A DNA stretch of 64,000 bases from Chrysogorgia sp. JL179-B06 (GCA_035772405.1 JAYKKM010000221.1:1492501-1556500), one strand, 5' to 3'. Numbered from the stretch's first letter, positions 26,040 through 38,149 are shown. Translations and numbers: made by a program. Notes: generated by a model from the sequence alone, not told the origin.

Positions 26040-27320
26040 ACATATTATCGATTCCCCGCCGGAAATACTTCATTGTTCAACGAACCTTCGGGAAGCGAAC
26101 ATTGTTTTAAAATGGCGGTTTAAAAACCGTTTGTGGTATAAGACTGTTCATGGCAAGAACACTTCAGTTTTTGGCTCACACGAACTTGTTTATATTCATT
26201 GTATTCCCAAGCAACACTTTAACGTTTAATATTCCGCCTGGTTTGTCGTGTACACATCAGATTTCTAAGCTTGATATTTGTAAATATATTGCCTCGCAAT
26301 GTGAACGGATTCGAAATGGATTATCGTTTTGCAGGAACCAGCAACCGATCCTTAATTAAACTGAATGTGTTGGCATCTGTCAGAGATAGCTTTTTGGTCA
26401 TCTGACAGAGATAGCTTTTTGGTGCAAAAAAACATGCTCAAACTAACCAAGTTTAAAAATCTTGAATAGTTATCCTTACTTTTTATTATTTATACGACTT
26501 AATGTTAGGATTGATATATATCAACAAGGATTTTTAAAGCTTTTATAGTCGAGTATTAACATTTCAAATTTTAAATGTGCTGTTTTTAGATTTCAAAGTT
26601 ATTTCCTTTATAAACCCCCTCTCAATTTAATAAAATTTCATTATTAACTATATTCAATAGACTATGGACCATTCAATAGACTATTAAAATCAAACTTTAT
26701 AAAATCAAGCTTTCTTTGTATTAAATTATAATATGGGATATATTTGACATCAGCAGTTTATTGTTAGACCACTCCAAACATCTAGAACTTAGTTGTAGAT
26801 GGCAATGGAGACCTTTTGGAAAAGCTCCATATATAAAGGCAATAAAGCATTGACAATAAACCTCAAATTGTACATCACTAGTATTGTATGTATCAACAAA
26901 ATTTTGGAATCTTAGCACTTAACTGTTTTGAAAAATCACTGTTGGTATAACCTACAGTTTCTTGCCTTTGTCAAGGGGTCAGGAAAATTATCTGACTACT
27001 TAGAAATTAAGAAATTAAATTTCCACAGGCATAGGAACTGGGGGCATGTTCTCCCCGGGCCCCAACTTGTTATCATATAGACTTGTGGCTGTAATATCAT
27101 TGTAATGTTATTTCAAATGTAATACACAGCTTTAAAAATGTATTAATTCTTTAATTTAAAAGATCTCAGAAGTACAAATCAAGCAATAGAGGTAATTCTG
27201 CTATGCAACTTTAATATTCTGAATTCCCCATCTACTACTGTAAAACCTGTGCTTGAGACCTGGCCTAAAACATTTTACCAAAAGGCTCTTTTTTCATGGA
27301 GAAGGCCTCTGAGGAAACTT
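26040..27320. other. no supported gene
   Basis: Contains a short direct duplication near 26,376-26,420 (CATCTGACAGAGATAGCTTTTTGGT) and otherwise only broken short frames. Confidence 0.4.
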
Positions 27321-27437
27321 TCTGTGGAAATAAAAATTGAGCATGAACCTGAAAACATAAAAGATACCAATTCCATTAAATTATCTGTATTTTATAACAA
27401 ATGGTATGTCATGGGGTACTGTGGAGTAAAGAAGTAA
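27321..27437 (+). pseudogene. HIRAN-like domain fragment
   Basis: The frame reads VEIKIEHEPENIKDTNSIKL, then KWYVMGYCGVKK and a stop. The xREPxNxxDxNAIxV then VGYVPK pattern is typical of HIRAN domains, which bind DNA ends. Here the Arg is His and the match is short. Upstream, the frame is open only to about 27,249. It could be a single exon or a fragment of a transposon protein. Confidence 0.35.
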
Positions 27438-28532
27438 ATAAATCTTAAAGGAGCCATGCGCAAAACAACTTGGATTATTGTTATTAAACACGGTCAATGG
27501 GGAGAGGATGAACTCAACTCTCACATAGATGTATGGACAGTATGCACACAATCATTGTTGAAGGATAGCAAAGTACAAAAGTGAAAAGTTTGAGCTTACA
27601 ATGGCACAACATAATTTGCCCTTAGTCTCTTCAACATTTCGTTTGGTTACGTTTCCTGAAAGGATCAAACTTAGTTAGTAGTTCTGACAACCAAAGAATT
27701 TCGAGCGCCAAATAAAAGTAAGAGAGCGGGGAAACGTAATCCAAAACAACATACGTCATAGGCACGTTTTGTTGCCAATCTGACGAATGGCGAAGTATAA
27801 TCGAGAAGACGCGGAATTTCACAGACCTCTCCTCATTTAAATTGTGGAGCAACAAGAAAAAAATTACTACTAAAAGAAAGCAAATTCTTTCATATTCACA
27901 CCGAAGAAATTTTTTAAAGATTTCATCAAATATTACGGTAAATATATTTGAATAATTCAAGGCAACTAAATGCAATATAACCACCAACAAGAAATAGTTC
28001 TCGTGAAAAAACCGATATTTCATCGCAAATATACTTCTCGGATATCTAAAAAGTTACTGACGACAGAGTAAAAGGCTTAAACTATAATCTGCACAAAATT
28101 GAAGTTCCAAAGCCTACTTTTTATGGCGGAACAGAGATGTGTTATGCGAGTAATGTAATTAAGTTCATATGGAGCAACAAGGAATTTTATACTATTAACT
28201 GAAAGAGAATTTTCAGCTTGTTATAATAACCTATCCAGTGTTGTGTTTGCGTTCGTATTTCGTTAAATAAGTACACATATTCGCTCATCACTTTACAGCG
28301 AAATTTTGTGACCCGTGAAGGCATCAACAAAAAAATTGTTTATTGATCCGAAACAATTATGCTACGACAAAAAAACCCAGAGTAACATCTGTTGGATTAA
28401 GCTAACAACATCATATAGAAAGCTTACCTTTTAAAACACAGGTTTTGAAACAAAAAAGCACCACTAAAAAAATATATATTTTGTCCGCCAACTTTACGCC
28501 AGAGCAAATACGAAGAAAACAAAGCGCAATGC
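27438..28532. other. no supported gene
   Basis: A 130-codon frame on - (27,631-28,023) is hydrophobic with no recognisable domain and no splice context. It is not called. Confidence 0.35.
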
Positions 28533-28702
28533 ATGCCGGGACGACCTTCGCACCTCCTCTGGTTCGCAATCATGAGACGGTTGCAATTTAAATATAATTT
28601 TTTTTTTTTTAACAACATAAAATATTTAATCATTGGATCAACAAAGATAATCATTTTACATAAAATGAACACTCTCTCTCAGTCAATGAACAGTTACAAT
28701 AA

Positions 28703-29700
28703 TTAATTTATATTAGAATTCCATTCAGATAATGGAATGTCACTGGTCGACGGAATGGAAATGTTTCTCCAGGTGCGGCTGCCACGGACGCACACAACTT
28801 GACTTCGAAGCAAAGCGAAGGCAATCTTCCTCCTTAGCCAGCTCAGGACAATGTAGGGCGTAAACTTCTTCTTGGTGGTGAGCTTCTCAGCAAGGAACGA
28901 GAGGAAGTGATGGGTCTCCCTCCCACATCCACCAAAGGCGCTGAAAACGACCGGTGTGAAGGAGACATGCTCAACTTCAACAATTCGTTGGTTGTACTGT
29001 CGCTTCTTCTCCCGTTCGTTGGCGTTGAACGAGCTGCTCAGGGTCTGACGTCGATGTGTCGAGGCGTAGTTAAAAACCCGGACATCAAAAAATGCCTTTT
29101 CACATCTCTGCCAGAAGCCCCTCGCAACTATGTCCACTCTGGCGTCATCAGCCGAGTTCGCACTGGGTGGAAGTACTTCACCAGTAAGTGGAGCAAGGGC
29201 GGGCTCAATTGACACGTCGTATGCAACATCGTTTATGGCAGCTGCAAGTAGATCACGGATCTCATCATGTCTACGGTGGATAAAACCTCCTTTCAGACAC
29301 GACAAGGCGTGGTCTACAGTGAAATATTTACTACAAGCGCAATAGGATGGAAGGCGCTTCAACTGCCACCGGTAGCGCAGGTAGATCGCGTCGTAGAACT
29401 CTCGCTTGGTGAGGACGTACCCTTCATCGGCGAGCGGCAGCGCTGTCAACCAGCTAGAGGATCCTTTCTGTTGGGCGATGTCGGTTGCCCGGAGTTGCTC
29501 TTCGTTCATGCTAGATCTCAAGTTGTGTAACAGTGACTTGTAGCGTGCCTCCCGTTGACTGGCAATCTCGCGGCGTCGATGGTGAATGGACTCCCCGCAT
29601 CTTGGTGCTGGTGTGTGGTTCTGGACGACGATGTTGTTTGAGAGATCTTGGCAGATGCATGGTCTTCGAGTTCGCGTTTTCTTATGCGCAGATGTCCGAG
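28703..29700 (-). pseudogene. LINE C-terminus: CCHC knuckle and restriction-like endonuclease
   Basis: CACSKYFTVDHALSCLKGG gives C-x1-C-x7-H-x4-C (29,330 to 29,270 region), the knuckle typical of RLE LINEs. DARVDIVARGFWQRCEKAFF followed by DVRVFN fits the PD-(D/E)XK nuclease core. The C-terminal tail is basic. A + strand ORF here is a shadow. Confidence 0.75.
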
Positions 29701-30308
29701 AAGATGGGTATACCAAGACCTCCCAGTCTAGCAGGCAGCGAAAGCAGTCCACGTTCATGTCTGGACAAACTGCGGTGGTCGAGGAGTGCAGGCAGGAACT
29801 TCGTGTCGATGACGTTGTCGATCTGCTGCATATCCGTCTCGATACCTGAGATTGTGCGTATGTGGTAAGTAAACCGATGGCGAAACCCAGACACAAAAGC
29901 GGCATACGCTGCTTGAGGCTGGAATTTCGCAATCTCACTTAACACATGGAGCTGGTTGCACCACCTCCCAACCAAAGTTCGGACGTACTCAGCTTTCCCC
30001 TCCTCCGAGCCGATGTATCCTCCAAGGTATTTGTGTCCACTGGTTGAAATGCAAACATCAGTTCCAGCGAAGATTTCTTTGGCTGTCTCTTCCAGATGTG
30101 GCTTCACAATCAACCAGGTCTTATCGGCTCGTGGGTAGTAACCAAGACGCGGACCGTGGGCGACGATGTTATCCCACCAGGAACGTAGGTCTACCAGCTT
30201 ACCAGCACCACTCAGGTCGTCAGCGAAGGCAACGTGTCGTACATCCTGGGCTTCATGCCACTTGATCATTTGCAACAAGGGAGTAATGGCGACGGCATAC
30301 AACGGCAT
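29682..30308 (-). pseudogene. LINE reverse transcriptase, palm C motif and thumb
   Basis: It begins in the MPLYAVAITPLLQMIKW region, followed by RHVAFADDLSGAGK, the FADD version of motif C. A KYLGGYIG block and thumb-like helices ending RLGGLGIP then precede a further frame change near 29,690. Confidence 0.8.
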
Positions 30309-30310
30309 GG

Positions 30311-31261
30311 CTATCGGGTCACCTTACGTATAGTGCCCTCCGCAGATGAAATTTCTTTTCCCCCTTGCACAAATAATCGTGATGCTGTGGAGTAGCAGTT
30401 GTATGTGTACACAGCCATTGCAGGACAAATGTACTTGATGTTATGCAGCATGACCTTCCGGTTGATGGAATTGAAGGCATTAGCAGCATCCACCAGCAAG
30501 ACAGCATCTGTCTCTTCTTCCGCAAAAATCTCAGACATGGCGTGAACTGCGGCCTCAGAGCTTGCAGGTTGTCCGGCACAAAGTTGCAGATCTCCCGCAC
30601 TATCAATGATGTGGGGCTTGATGGTAAAGATGATCGCCTTGCCTATGATCCGCCGGAGCACTTCACCAATCCCAATAGGCCGCACACCCGGGTTCTTGTC
30701 CAGTGGTATCAAACGGCACGATAGATACGCCTCTAAACTAGTGGACTGGTCGGGTTCGACCTCTACCATTTGCGTAGCCAGCTTTCTCGCCATTAGCGCA
30801 ATGGAAGAACGCAGATCTCTTCCGGCGTCTCCATAATTCCGTGAAACCAGGATATGTCGCCAGCCAAGAGCATCAAGGCCTGAAGGACCAGCAGCACCAT
30901 TGGTCTTCATCGCAGTTTTCGAAATGGTTTCCTCGTCGATGTTGGCAAACAGTACTGGGTCAACGAATGGTACTTCACCTTGCAACATGACGGAACCGTC
31001 CTCCAGTTTCGCGGCTGGGTGTTTCTTTCGCAGATCTTGATATACCTCATCACTAAGAGGAAGTACACCACCGGATGATTGCTCGTCTAGCAAGCGAAGA
31101 GCTCCGTTGACTTTGCCACGGAAGATGAGACTGGCGAAGGTCTTGGAAAGTTGTTCATTAGTGACCTTCCTGGCAGCGGTTAGCGTCGACTGGATTGTTC
31201 TACATTCCCGAAGTAGCCCATCAAATTCCCCCTGTTGCCATAACTGCAGACGTCGTGCCAA
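30311..31261 (-). pseudogene. LINE reverse transcriptase, fingers and palm
   Basis: The sequence includes NGAAGPSGLDALGWRHIL, SCRLIPLDKNPGVRPIGIGE (motif 2/3), and DAVLLVDAANAFNSINRKVM (motif A with catalytic Asp). The frame breaks just before the QGDP motif, around 30,308-30,330. The first visible codon in this piece is TTG after the upstream stop, confirming it is not a separate gene. Confidence 0.8.
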
Positions 31262-31750
31262 TCATAAGGTATGCTCTTTCGACTTTGACTTGAAACTTGG
31301 TTTTTGTAGAAGAAGAGCCGGCATGATCATCACAAATTTCAACGAAATATCACGCAGGATTTGAGAATCAGAGTTCCATGCACCTATTAATTTCTCAGTT
31401 TCTCTGACGAACGACTTCCCTGCAACTCCACTTGGTAACAGAAATAAGTTCTTCCGCCAGAAGTCTATTTCCTCGTACGCAGCATCAACCACTTGTTTTA
31501 GGTCATCCTTGGTATGGCTGCCCCAGACACATGGTGAACTGCTCTGCTGCAGGCCACTCGCACTCGCCACACTTACGGCAGCCGCAGCAGTGACAGTTGA
31601 TGGTTCTTCACTTACCGGCTGAGATTGGTTGCTATCGTGTTTTCTCTTGCATGCATTTAGGTGTATTGATCGTCCTCGTTCTGTGCTGAAATGTTTTGGG
31701 CACATAGAACACGGGAATCTACGTTCTCCGTCCCGGTTTTCTTGCGTCAT
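31262..31750 (-). pseudogene. LINE protein N-terminus with C2HC zinc finger
   Basis: ATG at 31,750 starts MTQENRDGERRFPCSMCPKH. FPCSMCPKHFSTERGRSIHL followed by NAC gives a C-x2-C-x12-H-x3-C finger near residues 14-34, likely for target DNA binding. The frame ends at an in-frame TGA at 31,262-31,264, and the downstream reverse-transcriptase frame continues in the same phase, so a single stop mutation separates them. Confidence 0.7.
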
Positions 31751-32180
31751 CGTTCGTAATTAGCGCGCGCTGATCACGCGATCAACCAATGTACGCCAAA
31801 TCACGTTGCACGCTCCCAACGGATTAGCGTGCAAAGTCTGTATCAATTAACGACCAAAGTTGTAGAAAAGTGTAGATTCTTTCCTAAAAAAAATCCCAAA
31901 TTGATAGTAATATTTACCAGGTTATTACCACGAGATCCTTAGCCAGGTTATTGAATAGTGAAAAATCCCGTCACTGACTAAAAGTGTATAAAATTCTCAA
32001 AGAAATGCAGAGCACTTAAAATAGCGTCTTTACGCCTCAGTTACCGCCTCAGTTACTGCAGAGGTCTACCAATCAGCTTCTGTCTATATTATCTAGTTAC
32101 GAGGGCCACATTTTCCGATGCCGCGCATGAGGACGGTTGATCATATATATATATATATATATATACCTATAAACTGGATC
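31751..32180. other. 5' flank of LINE and spacer
   Basis: No gene. A (TA)n tract lies at 32,141-32,165. Confidence 0.4.
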
Positions 32181-32292
32181 CTAGATCTAGGAACCCTTTG
32201 GATCTCGCGTGATAAGGGACTAAACGCCGGTCGATATTAGCACCCTCGCCCTCAGGCCTTCGGCCGGCGCTTCGCGCCGGGCGAGGGGATAA
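32181..32292 (-). repeat. terminal fragment of CCCCTCGCCC repeat family
   Basis: This segment is an inverted copy of 39,060-39,165: CGCCGGTCGATATTAGCACC, CTCGCCCTCAGGCC, a GC-rich hairpin (GGCCTTCGGCC, GGCGCTTCGCGCC) and GGGCGAGGGGATA. Confidence 0.65.
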
Positions 32293-32645
32293 AAGATTTT
32301 AGAGCAACCTGGTTTGTATTTCTGCCTTTAAGTGCGCGGTTTCAAAAGTGGACGGCGCGAACGGGTATTCTATAATTGCTCCCAAATTGTGTCTTTTCCT
32401 CGGACGACTATACTCTTGAGCGCTTCATATTGATGATCCTTTATTAAAATATCCTCTTTGTTCAGTTTTTGTAGAGACTTTCTTAAAGCAGCGTAAAAAA
32501 TATCAATATCTTCATCCGACAAATTATGCCAAAAGCAAAGCAAATGCTTGTTCGCAGGCCTCCCGGTTTATTGTCACGCATGCGTTCTTCGTAACCGGAA
32601 CCATGGTTTTCTGTTTCCGGCTATGGATTATCCCAGAGTCTCCGT

Positions 32646-32657
32646 CCCCCCCCCCCC
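32646..32657. repeat. C12 homopolymer
   Basis: Twelve C just before an AC-separated CCTGGGAACGAG fragment of the CTCGTACCCAG family. Confidence 0.7.
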
Positions 32658-32696
32658 ACCCTGGGAACGAGATTGCATCTCGGCCGCGTATTTCTA

Positions 32697-34153
32697 CAAC
32701 CTCGTACCCAGGGTCTTCTCAGTGCCCGGGGAGGGAGCGCCCGGGATAGGAGGGGAGTGGAGCGAGGGAAGAGAAGACCCTGGTAAAGGCTGGTCACGCG
32801 ACTCCAAGGATATTGGATTATTTTGTAACCTGGCTTATTCTCGTTTATATCATCCGGGGGGCCGGATCGCTGTGAAAACATACCACAAACTTCTATAATC
32901 AAAGTATATAAAACAGTATATGGATAATTTAAAAAGATTACAATTTATTGGAAAGACAGTACGGACTGCAGACAAGTTGAAAGCCTTGAAAGATGGTGGA
33001 TTACTTCGAAAAATACGTTGATTTACTGGACATTTGTTGCTGTCATAAGATAAACATGATTAGTTTAAAATAATAGTCATAGTCTGACTGTATTAAAATT
33101 GTAAATTCGAACTGTTCTGGCGTTGATCATATAGGGACTTTAAGATCTACGACGGCAACCTAGGATGGCGTCGCAGTTTTCCCTTTCGTAAACGGTCTTT
33201 GCCATCTCGAACGGTCTTTGCCATCCTAAACAATGATCCAACCCCCCCCCCCCCCCCCCCCCTGAATCCTAACCCTCCGGAATTTTTCGCAACAATGCGA
33301 CAGCTTTACACAGTTTTTCCGTATATATTAGTAAACAATTCCGGGGGGTTAGGATTCAGGGGTATCGGGGTCATTGTTTAGGATGGCAAAGACCGTTCGA
33401 GATGGCAAAGACCGTTTACGAAAGGGAAAACTGCGATGGCGACGGCAGTAAAAGCAATACAAATTTTAGCATTTGAATGAAACCACGGTCGATTGACTAG
33501 AGTATTTGACACTCCAAGCTTGTTTTATGATCTCCAAAACGCTTCAATATTTCTGAAACAATTATATTGTCTGTGTTTATTAAGTCAGTCTTAAGTCACA
33601 TCTCTCATCTCTCTGTGAGTTACCGTCGTCCTAAAGACGTGAAAATGCTCTCAGTGGCGTTGTAAACAGAACGACAACGGTGTTGAAATTACTCTTGGGA
33701 ATAAAAATTATTCATTCTTATTGTTTCGCATGAAGATTATTTTGTTTGAACGACGTCCCCGTCCTAGGTTGCCGTCGTAGATCTTAAAAGTTAAAGTCCC
33801 TAATCTTTATCTTATGACAGCAACAAATGTCCGTAAATCAACGCATTTTTCGAAGTAATCCACCATCTTTCAACTTCTGTCTGCAGTCCGTACTGTCTTT
33901 CCAATAAATTGTAATATTTTTAAATTATCCATATACTGTTTATACTTTCAATTATAGAAGTTTGTGGTATGTTTTCACAGCGATCCGACCCCCCGGATGA
34001 TATAAGCGAGAATAAGCCAGGTTACAAAATAATCCAATATCCTTGGAGTCACGTGACCAGCCTTTACCAGGGTCTTCTCTTCCCTCGCTCCACTCCCCTC
34101 CCATCCCGGGCGCTCCCTCCCCGAGCACTGAGAAGACCCTGGGTACGAGGTTG
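32697..34153. mobile_element. 1.46-kb foldback element with 9-bp target duplication
   Basis: The ends are perfect inverted repeats (CAACCTCGTACCCAGGG) flanked on both sides by GTATTTCTA (32,688-32,696 and 34,154-34,162). The arms stay complementary through most of their length, and the centre has a C21 run (33,242-33,262) opposite a G run. A 9-bp duplication and long inverted ends are typical of Mutator-like elements. There is no coding capacity, so it is nonautonomous. Confidence 0.85.
33155..33440. repeat. inner palindrome with GATGGCAAAGACCG units
   Basis: Two tandem copies of a GATGGCAAAGACCGTT-type unit on each arm mirror each other around the poly-C/poly-G centre. This could be a second element nested in the foldback. 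Confidence 0.55.
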
Positions 34154-34162
34154 GTATTTCTA

Positions 34163-34899
34163 TTGATCGAAATCTCATGATTTACATATAGTAATTTATT
34201 ATTTATGTCCTTGGGGATGTCGCCGACAACCATGTCACGCGATGTATGTTAATCGTCTGATCCGTCAGTAATAATTCATCCATGTTTCAAACTACAAGGG
34301 TTTCACACGAACTCCTAACACCTTCCCACAAAGAAAAGGTTCTTTACCTATATATCCAACAATATTTTCTGTGAAAATTCTTGCACTATCCAATTAAGAT
34401 TTATTGACACACTCGACAGGAATCGTCGACGTTTCATAATTTTGGCCCTTTTTGACATATTTCTTCGCTGTTTTCGCGGCATCATCTCTAGCTATAGACT
34501 ATATGCAAACGCTAAAGTTTATGTAGCTAGCTTGCAATGGAAATTAATTCACAAATTTGATTTGACGAAGCAGTTAACGAAGCAGTTAATCTATTCCCAT
34601 ATAATTACTCGGGCTTCGTTATTAGTATTATTTTTGTTGTTCCACAAATCTACAAAATAGGCCAAAAATATTTCCCGTCAGGATTTTGCGAACCACGAGG
34701 CAAGTTGCGGGTCAATAGCAAATAGTTCTTTCTTTTCGACAGCTTTGCTTTTCGTCGAGTTGTTCTCTGACTCATGACTCTGACTCACCGTGCTTACAAC
34801 TGCACACGCGCCTGATCGTGGAAACTAAAAGATGACAAGCGATTTCGAAACGGGTTGGACCGCGCGATCTCGAATTCAGGTAATCATGCTGTGTTGATA
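34163..34899. other. no supported gene
   Basis: Only short frames. A GTCGACGTTTCA motif near 34,425 lacks a hammerhead core. Confidence 0.35.
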
Positions 34900-35280
34900 T
34901 TACCTGAAGATACGTATGTTATGTACTTGGACTCGGTAATTCTAAATCTGTTTTCAGAATTGAATTCGAGTAAATTCAAAAATCTATAACATTAAAAAAT
35001 CTACGACGAAGCGGCCATCATATTGGCGATTAATGGTGTTTACGAAGGGTTTGCACGTTCCCATTATATAATAGACACGTATGGTATCTATCCGTTAAAT
35101 ATTGACCGAGCTAACGTTCAAATATACGATTAAATATACATCCTTTTCCGATTTGTGATCAACAATGATCATACTGTACATGGCGTGCGAGGTCTGGGGA
35201 CCATGGATGTGGGAAATCCCGCAGGCGGATTAGGATGAAACTCTTTATAGTGGTGTTAGGGTTATGATTGGGGTTAGGAC
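34900..35280 (+). repeat. diverged monomer of about 190-bp repeat plus tail
   Basis: AATCTGTTTTCAGAATTGAA, CTACGACGAAG, TTTACGAAGGG, GACACGTATG and the tail GTGCGAGGTCTGGG with ACCATG recur at 39,395-39,622 and 44,886-45,450. Confidence 0.6.
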
Positions 35281-35594
35281 CTTTTACTACAAGAGTACTG
35301 TTTCATCACATATTGGACACGCTACTGATTTCCGTTGTGTTTACTATGAATTGTTAATAATTTGGCAGTGCAATCGCATAAAGCTGCTTCTTAATTAGTT
35401 TTTCTATTCAGGGGTGGGTAATTCTCGCCAATCATAATCAGAGTTTCAGATGTTTACTGCAATTTAAATACCCAAACAGTAGTCAGAGACAACTGAACTC
35501 AGTATAGCTGAACAAATATTAATCGGAAACTTCTGACAACTGACAAATTTGGCGAAAAAGATACATATGCAGTATGCCACGCTGCCAGCTCAAA

Positions 35595-35800
35595 AATAGC
35601 CCGAGTTAACGCCTAGCGGGCGTCTTGTTGAAATATAAAAGGGAGGCAGTGATGAAAATTGCCATGGCTTTCTGACAGGCTCTCCTTCTCCTCCCTTCGC
35701 CACAGTCCCCCCGTTTAAGTTCCACGGGCACTCGCCTGGCCAAAAGCCTGTAATAAAGGCTATTATTGTGTGAACATAAAGAACCCTGGACTGCATATTT
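35595..35800. repeat. repeat with TATA and AATAAA (LTR-like?)
   Basis: It starts with TAGCCCGAGTTAACGCCTAG, has TATAAAAGGGAGG and then AATAAAGGC, and ends near AACCCTGGACTGCA. The order promoter then polyadenylation signal resembles a solo LTR. The first block recurs inverted at 57,751 and 58,275. Confidence 0.4.
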
Positions 35801-36759
35801 AATCAGCCTCGTACCCAGGCGTTGCGAGGAAACCGCGAATGAACTAATAATATCATGCTTTACTGAATTCAGTTTTATTAATCCAAATGATCTTGACTAA
35901 CTTTCTAAAGAGTTATGGATTTGAACCATAGTTTATGTAAAATCCACTATTCGATTGATTTGATAGATGGTGACTGTTGACTTAACCACAATCATGACAA
36001 GTGAAAGTTAGACTTTTAAACGTTGAAGTTTTAAGACAGCACAATCAGCAGTTATAGAAAATCCAATGACTGGTAATGATTTCCACACATCTGTATAATT
36101 GAGAATTAATTGCTGTTTAAAAAATCAATGAATTTAATATGTGGAACAAAAGCGGTTAGGGTAAATCATTGAATTTGGCTTGAGCCTTTTCCAGTTGTGT
36201 CGTCACATGCATATCGAAAATACATGCAACCATCTTGGATTCTAGGACAATGATTCAGGTCAGCAACGTGACAGTTGTAATTAATACGGTTTACAACCTC
36301 CTCAAACTACTATATTCCAGTTATTGAAGTTACGTACTTTGATATAAAAAGTACATTTTTTGTTACCAATGTCCTTTAAAAAAGATAGAATGGTAAATGT
36401 TATATTGTACTACACGTATATATTAATAATATTACCATAAAAACCTATTCTGAATGAGACGTCCTTCACTGCCCCTGACCGAGAGTGTCAACCTGAATAT
36501 ATAAATCTACATGAGCTGTGTTTGCACTCCAATTCTAGCACAGGCCTCGTCTAGGCCTATTCCAGGACAAACGTTTCACGCTGACACAGCCCGGATCCAC
36601 GACAATGGTTAAATTAAATCCAGATTTGTTTATACGACATGTTTACACTACCAGAATGTAGGCTAGGCATATGAGGCTGGCTGGTTCTAGACTTGCAGTG
36701 AAAATACAGCTCTATAGTCTATACGTTATTGTCACTTAGCTACCAGTACACTAGAAAAC
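35801..36759. other. no supported gene
   Basis: Contains a CTCGTACCCAGG fragment (35,812). No ORF or RNA gene is supported. Confidence 0.4.
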
Positions 36760-37075
36760 TTAGCGTGTTGTAAGAGTGTTCTAAGTACACGTAGACGTGT
36801 TCTTAATCCACATAGGCGTGTTCTAAACACACGTAAGCGTGTTGTTGACGTGTTGTGATATGTTAGACGTGTTGCGCCGTGTTGTAACAACACGTCGCCA
36901 GAACACACTAACGTGTTGTTACAACATGCATAACATGCGTTACAACACGCATACAACACGGCTTGCTACACACAAAGCGTGTTGCAAATCAGTTAAAAAC
37001 ACACTGACGTGTAAAAAGTCAGACATTTTGTAACACACTATGCGTGTAAAAAGGGAGACATTTTTAACACTATAA
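36760..37075. repeat. AACACGC/GCGTGTT palindromic array, left
   Basis: Some twenty copies of (G)CGTGTT or AACACG in both orientations. Its style matches 21,079-21,660 and it uses the same core as 52,468-52,953. ORFs here are artefacts of the repeat. Confidence 0.75.
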
Positions 37076-37530
37076 TATATGACTCTGACTTGTGTTTTAG
37101 CATGTGTTGGCAATCCTGCCAATCATTTTCAGTTTCATATTGACTTATGGAACATATATTCGTGTCATTTTGCAGTCAGTGTGAGAGTGTAAAAAGGAAA
37201 CAACGCTTTTATTGAAAACAATACAATTCTAAAACATGTACCAAGACCATAAATCAGTTTTTAGTTTTTATATTAAAGACTTCAAAAAGTTTACAGCTTA
37301 ACTGATATATCAGAATTAAGACTTAGACTATTGTATACTTCACCAATAAAACCTGATTTTTAAACAATATTTTTAATATGAGGTACAGGTTGAATGCTAT
37401 TCTATACGGTATGTCCCAGAAAACACCAGGGTCTTCGTAGGGACGCGTCAGGAACCTCTTTCTTTTTTACTGAAACCATCTGAAGAAGTAAAGTATCCGT
37501 TTTTAAAATCGTCCACAACGTCAAAGCGAA

Positions 37531-37603
37531 ATGCCGAATTTTAGTGAACTCATCAAAAAGTTAACGGCAGAAGGTTTCGAGGAAGTTGCAAATAAGCTAG
37601 AAG
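37531..37603 (+). CDS. possible first coding exon
   Basis: ATG at 37,531 opens MPNFSELIKKLTAEGFEEVA and stays open to an AAG|GTCAGT donor at 37,604. The amphipathic helical character (KLTAEGFEEVANKLEG) looks coding. No downstream exon was identified, and it could be a chance frame. Confidence 0.3.
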
Positions 37604-38149
37604 GTCAGTTATTATACTGTATTTTTGTGACAGCAATATATTTTTTGTAAAAATTCTTTCTGCCAAGCATTTCAGCTAATAGTAAAATTAATAGTAATAT
37701 ACTAATACTTTAATAGTAATTGTTTGTTTTTCCATTTACACAAACGTTGTGAACAGTCATTTGAATACTTAAACTTCTATTTTTGCAATTTTGTCTCGTA
37801 AAATTCATGTGAATTGACTGACAGCATGGCTTGGGCAAATATTAAGCTATGTTGTTCTGTTTATTTTTTACGATTTTCAGGCGGCACAGCTTTTGTATTT
37901 TATGTGTTTTGTTGTTGATATTTGTTGTTTATTTTTCTTAATCTGTATTTAATTGAGTGCACTTGTTAGAATGTAAAACGTAAAATGAAGGCTTTTAGCA
38001 CTGTGTGCTTATATAGGTACTTAAAAATTAGACTTTGCAATATTCGTTGTTTCAAATTTATCAACTATATCAATGATACCACTAGTGTATCTTAGATAAG
38101 GAAATCGACGAGGCAACACTTGACCTTCTGACAGCACAGGAAACCAAAT
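37604..38149. other. no supported gene
   Basis: A+T-rich; would be intron if the exon before it is real. Confidence 0.3.

Larger units (their letters stand above)
25982..28592. mobile_element. 2.6-kb unit with 60-70-bp inverted ends (candidate DNA transposon)
   Basis: The left end (25,982-26,037: GAGGAGGTACGAAGGTCTTC, AATGCATTGCGC) is inverted relative to the right end (28,533-28,592: GCGCAATGCATGCCGGGACG, CCTTCGCACCTCCTC). Similarity continues outward to TTTAAATT. No target duplication is clear. The interior has a HIRAN-like reading frame, otherwise short broken frames. Two unrelated copies of a dispersed repeat in opposite orientation could give the same picture. Confidence 0.4.
28598..31750 (-). 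mobile_element. LINE with restriction-like endonuclease (R2/CRE/NeSL-type), decayed
   Basis: The coding order on - is a zinc finger, reverse transcriptase, thumb region, then a CCHC knuckle and PD-(D/E)XK endonuclease, as in RLE-bearing LINEs. The 3' end has a 13-base T run on + (28,598-28,610), consistent with a poly(A) tail. The coding region is broken by one in-frame stop and at least two frameshifts. No clade-specific target site was identified. Confidence 0.8.

Noticed and set aside
27631..28023. 130-codon hydrophobic frame on -
   Set aside because: No domain, no splice context, and A+T-rich composition favours chance hydrophobic frames.
29533..29868. Several + strand frames over the LINE
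   Set aside because: They are antisense shadows of the reverse transcriptase and endonuclease coding sequence.
34420..34450. Second hammerhead candidate (GAAACGTCGACG on -)
   Set aside because: No CUGANGA core or stem II precedes the GAAA.
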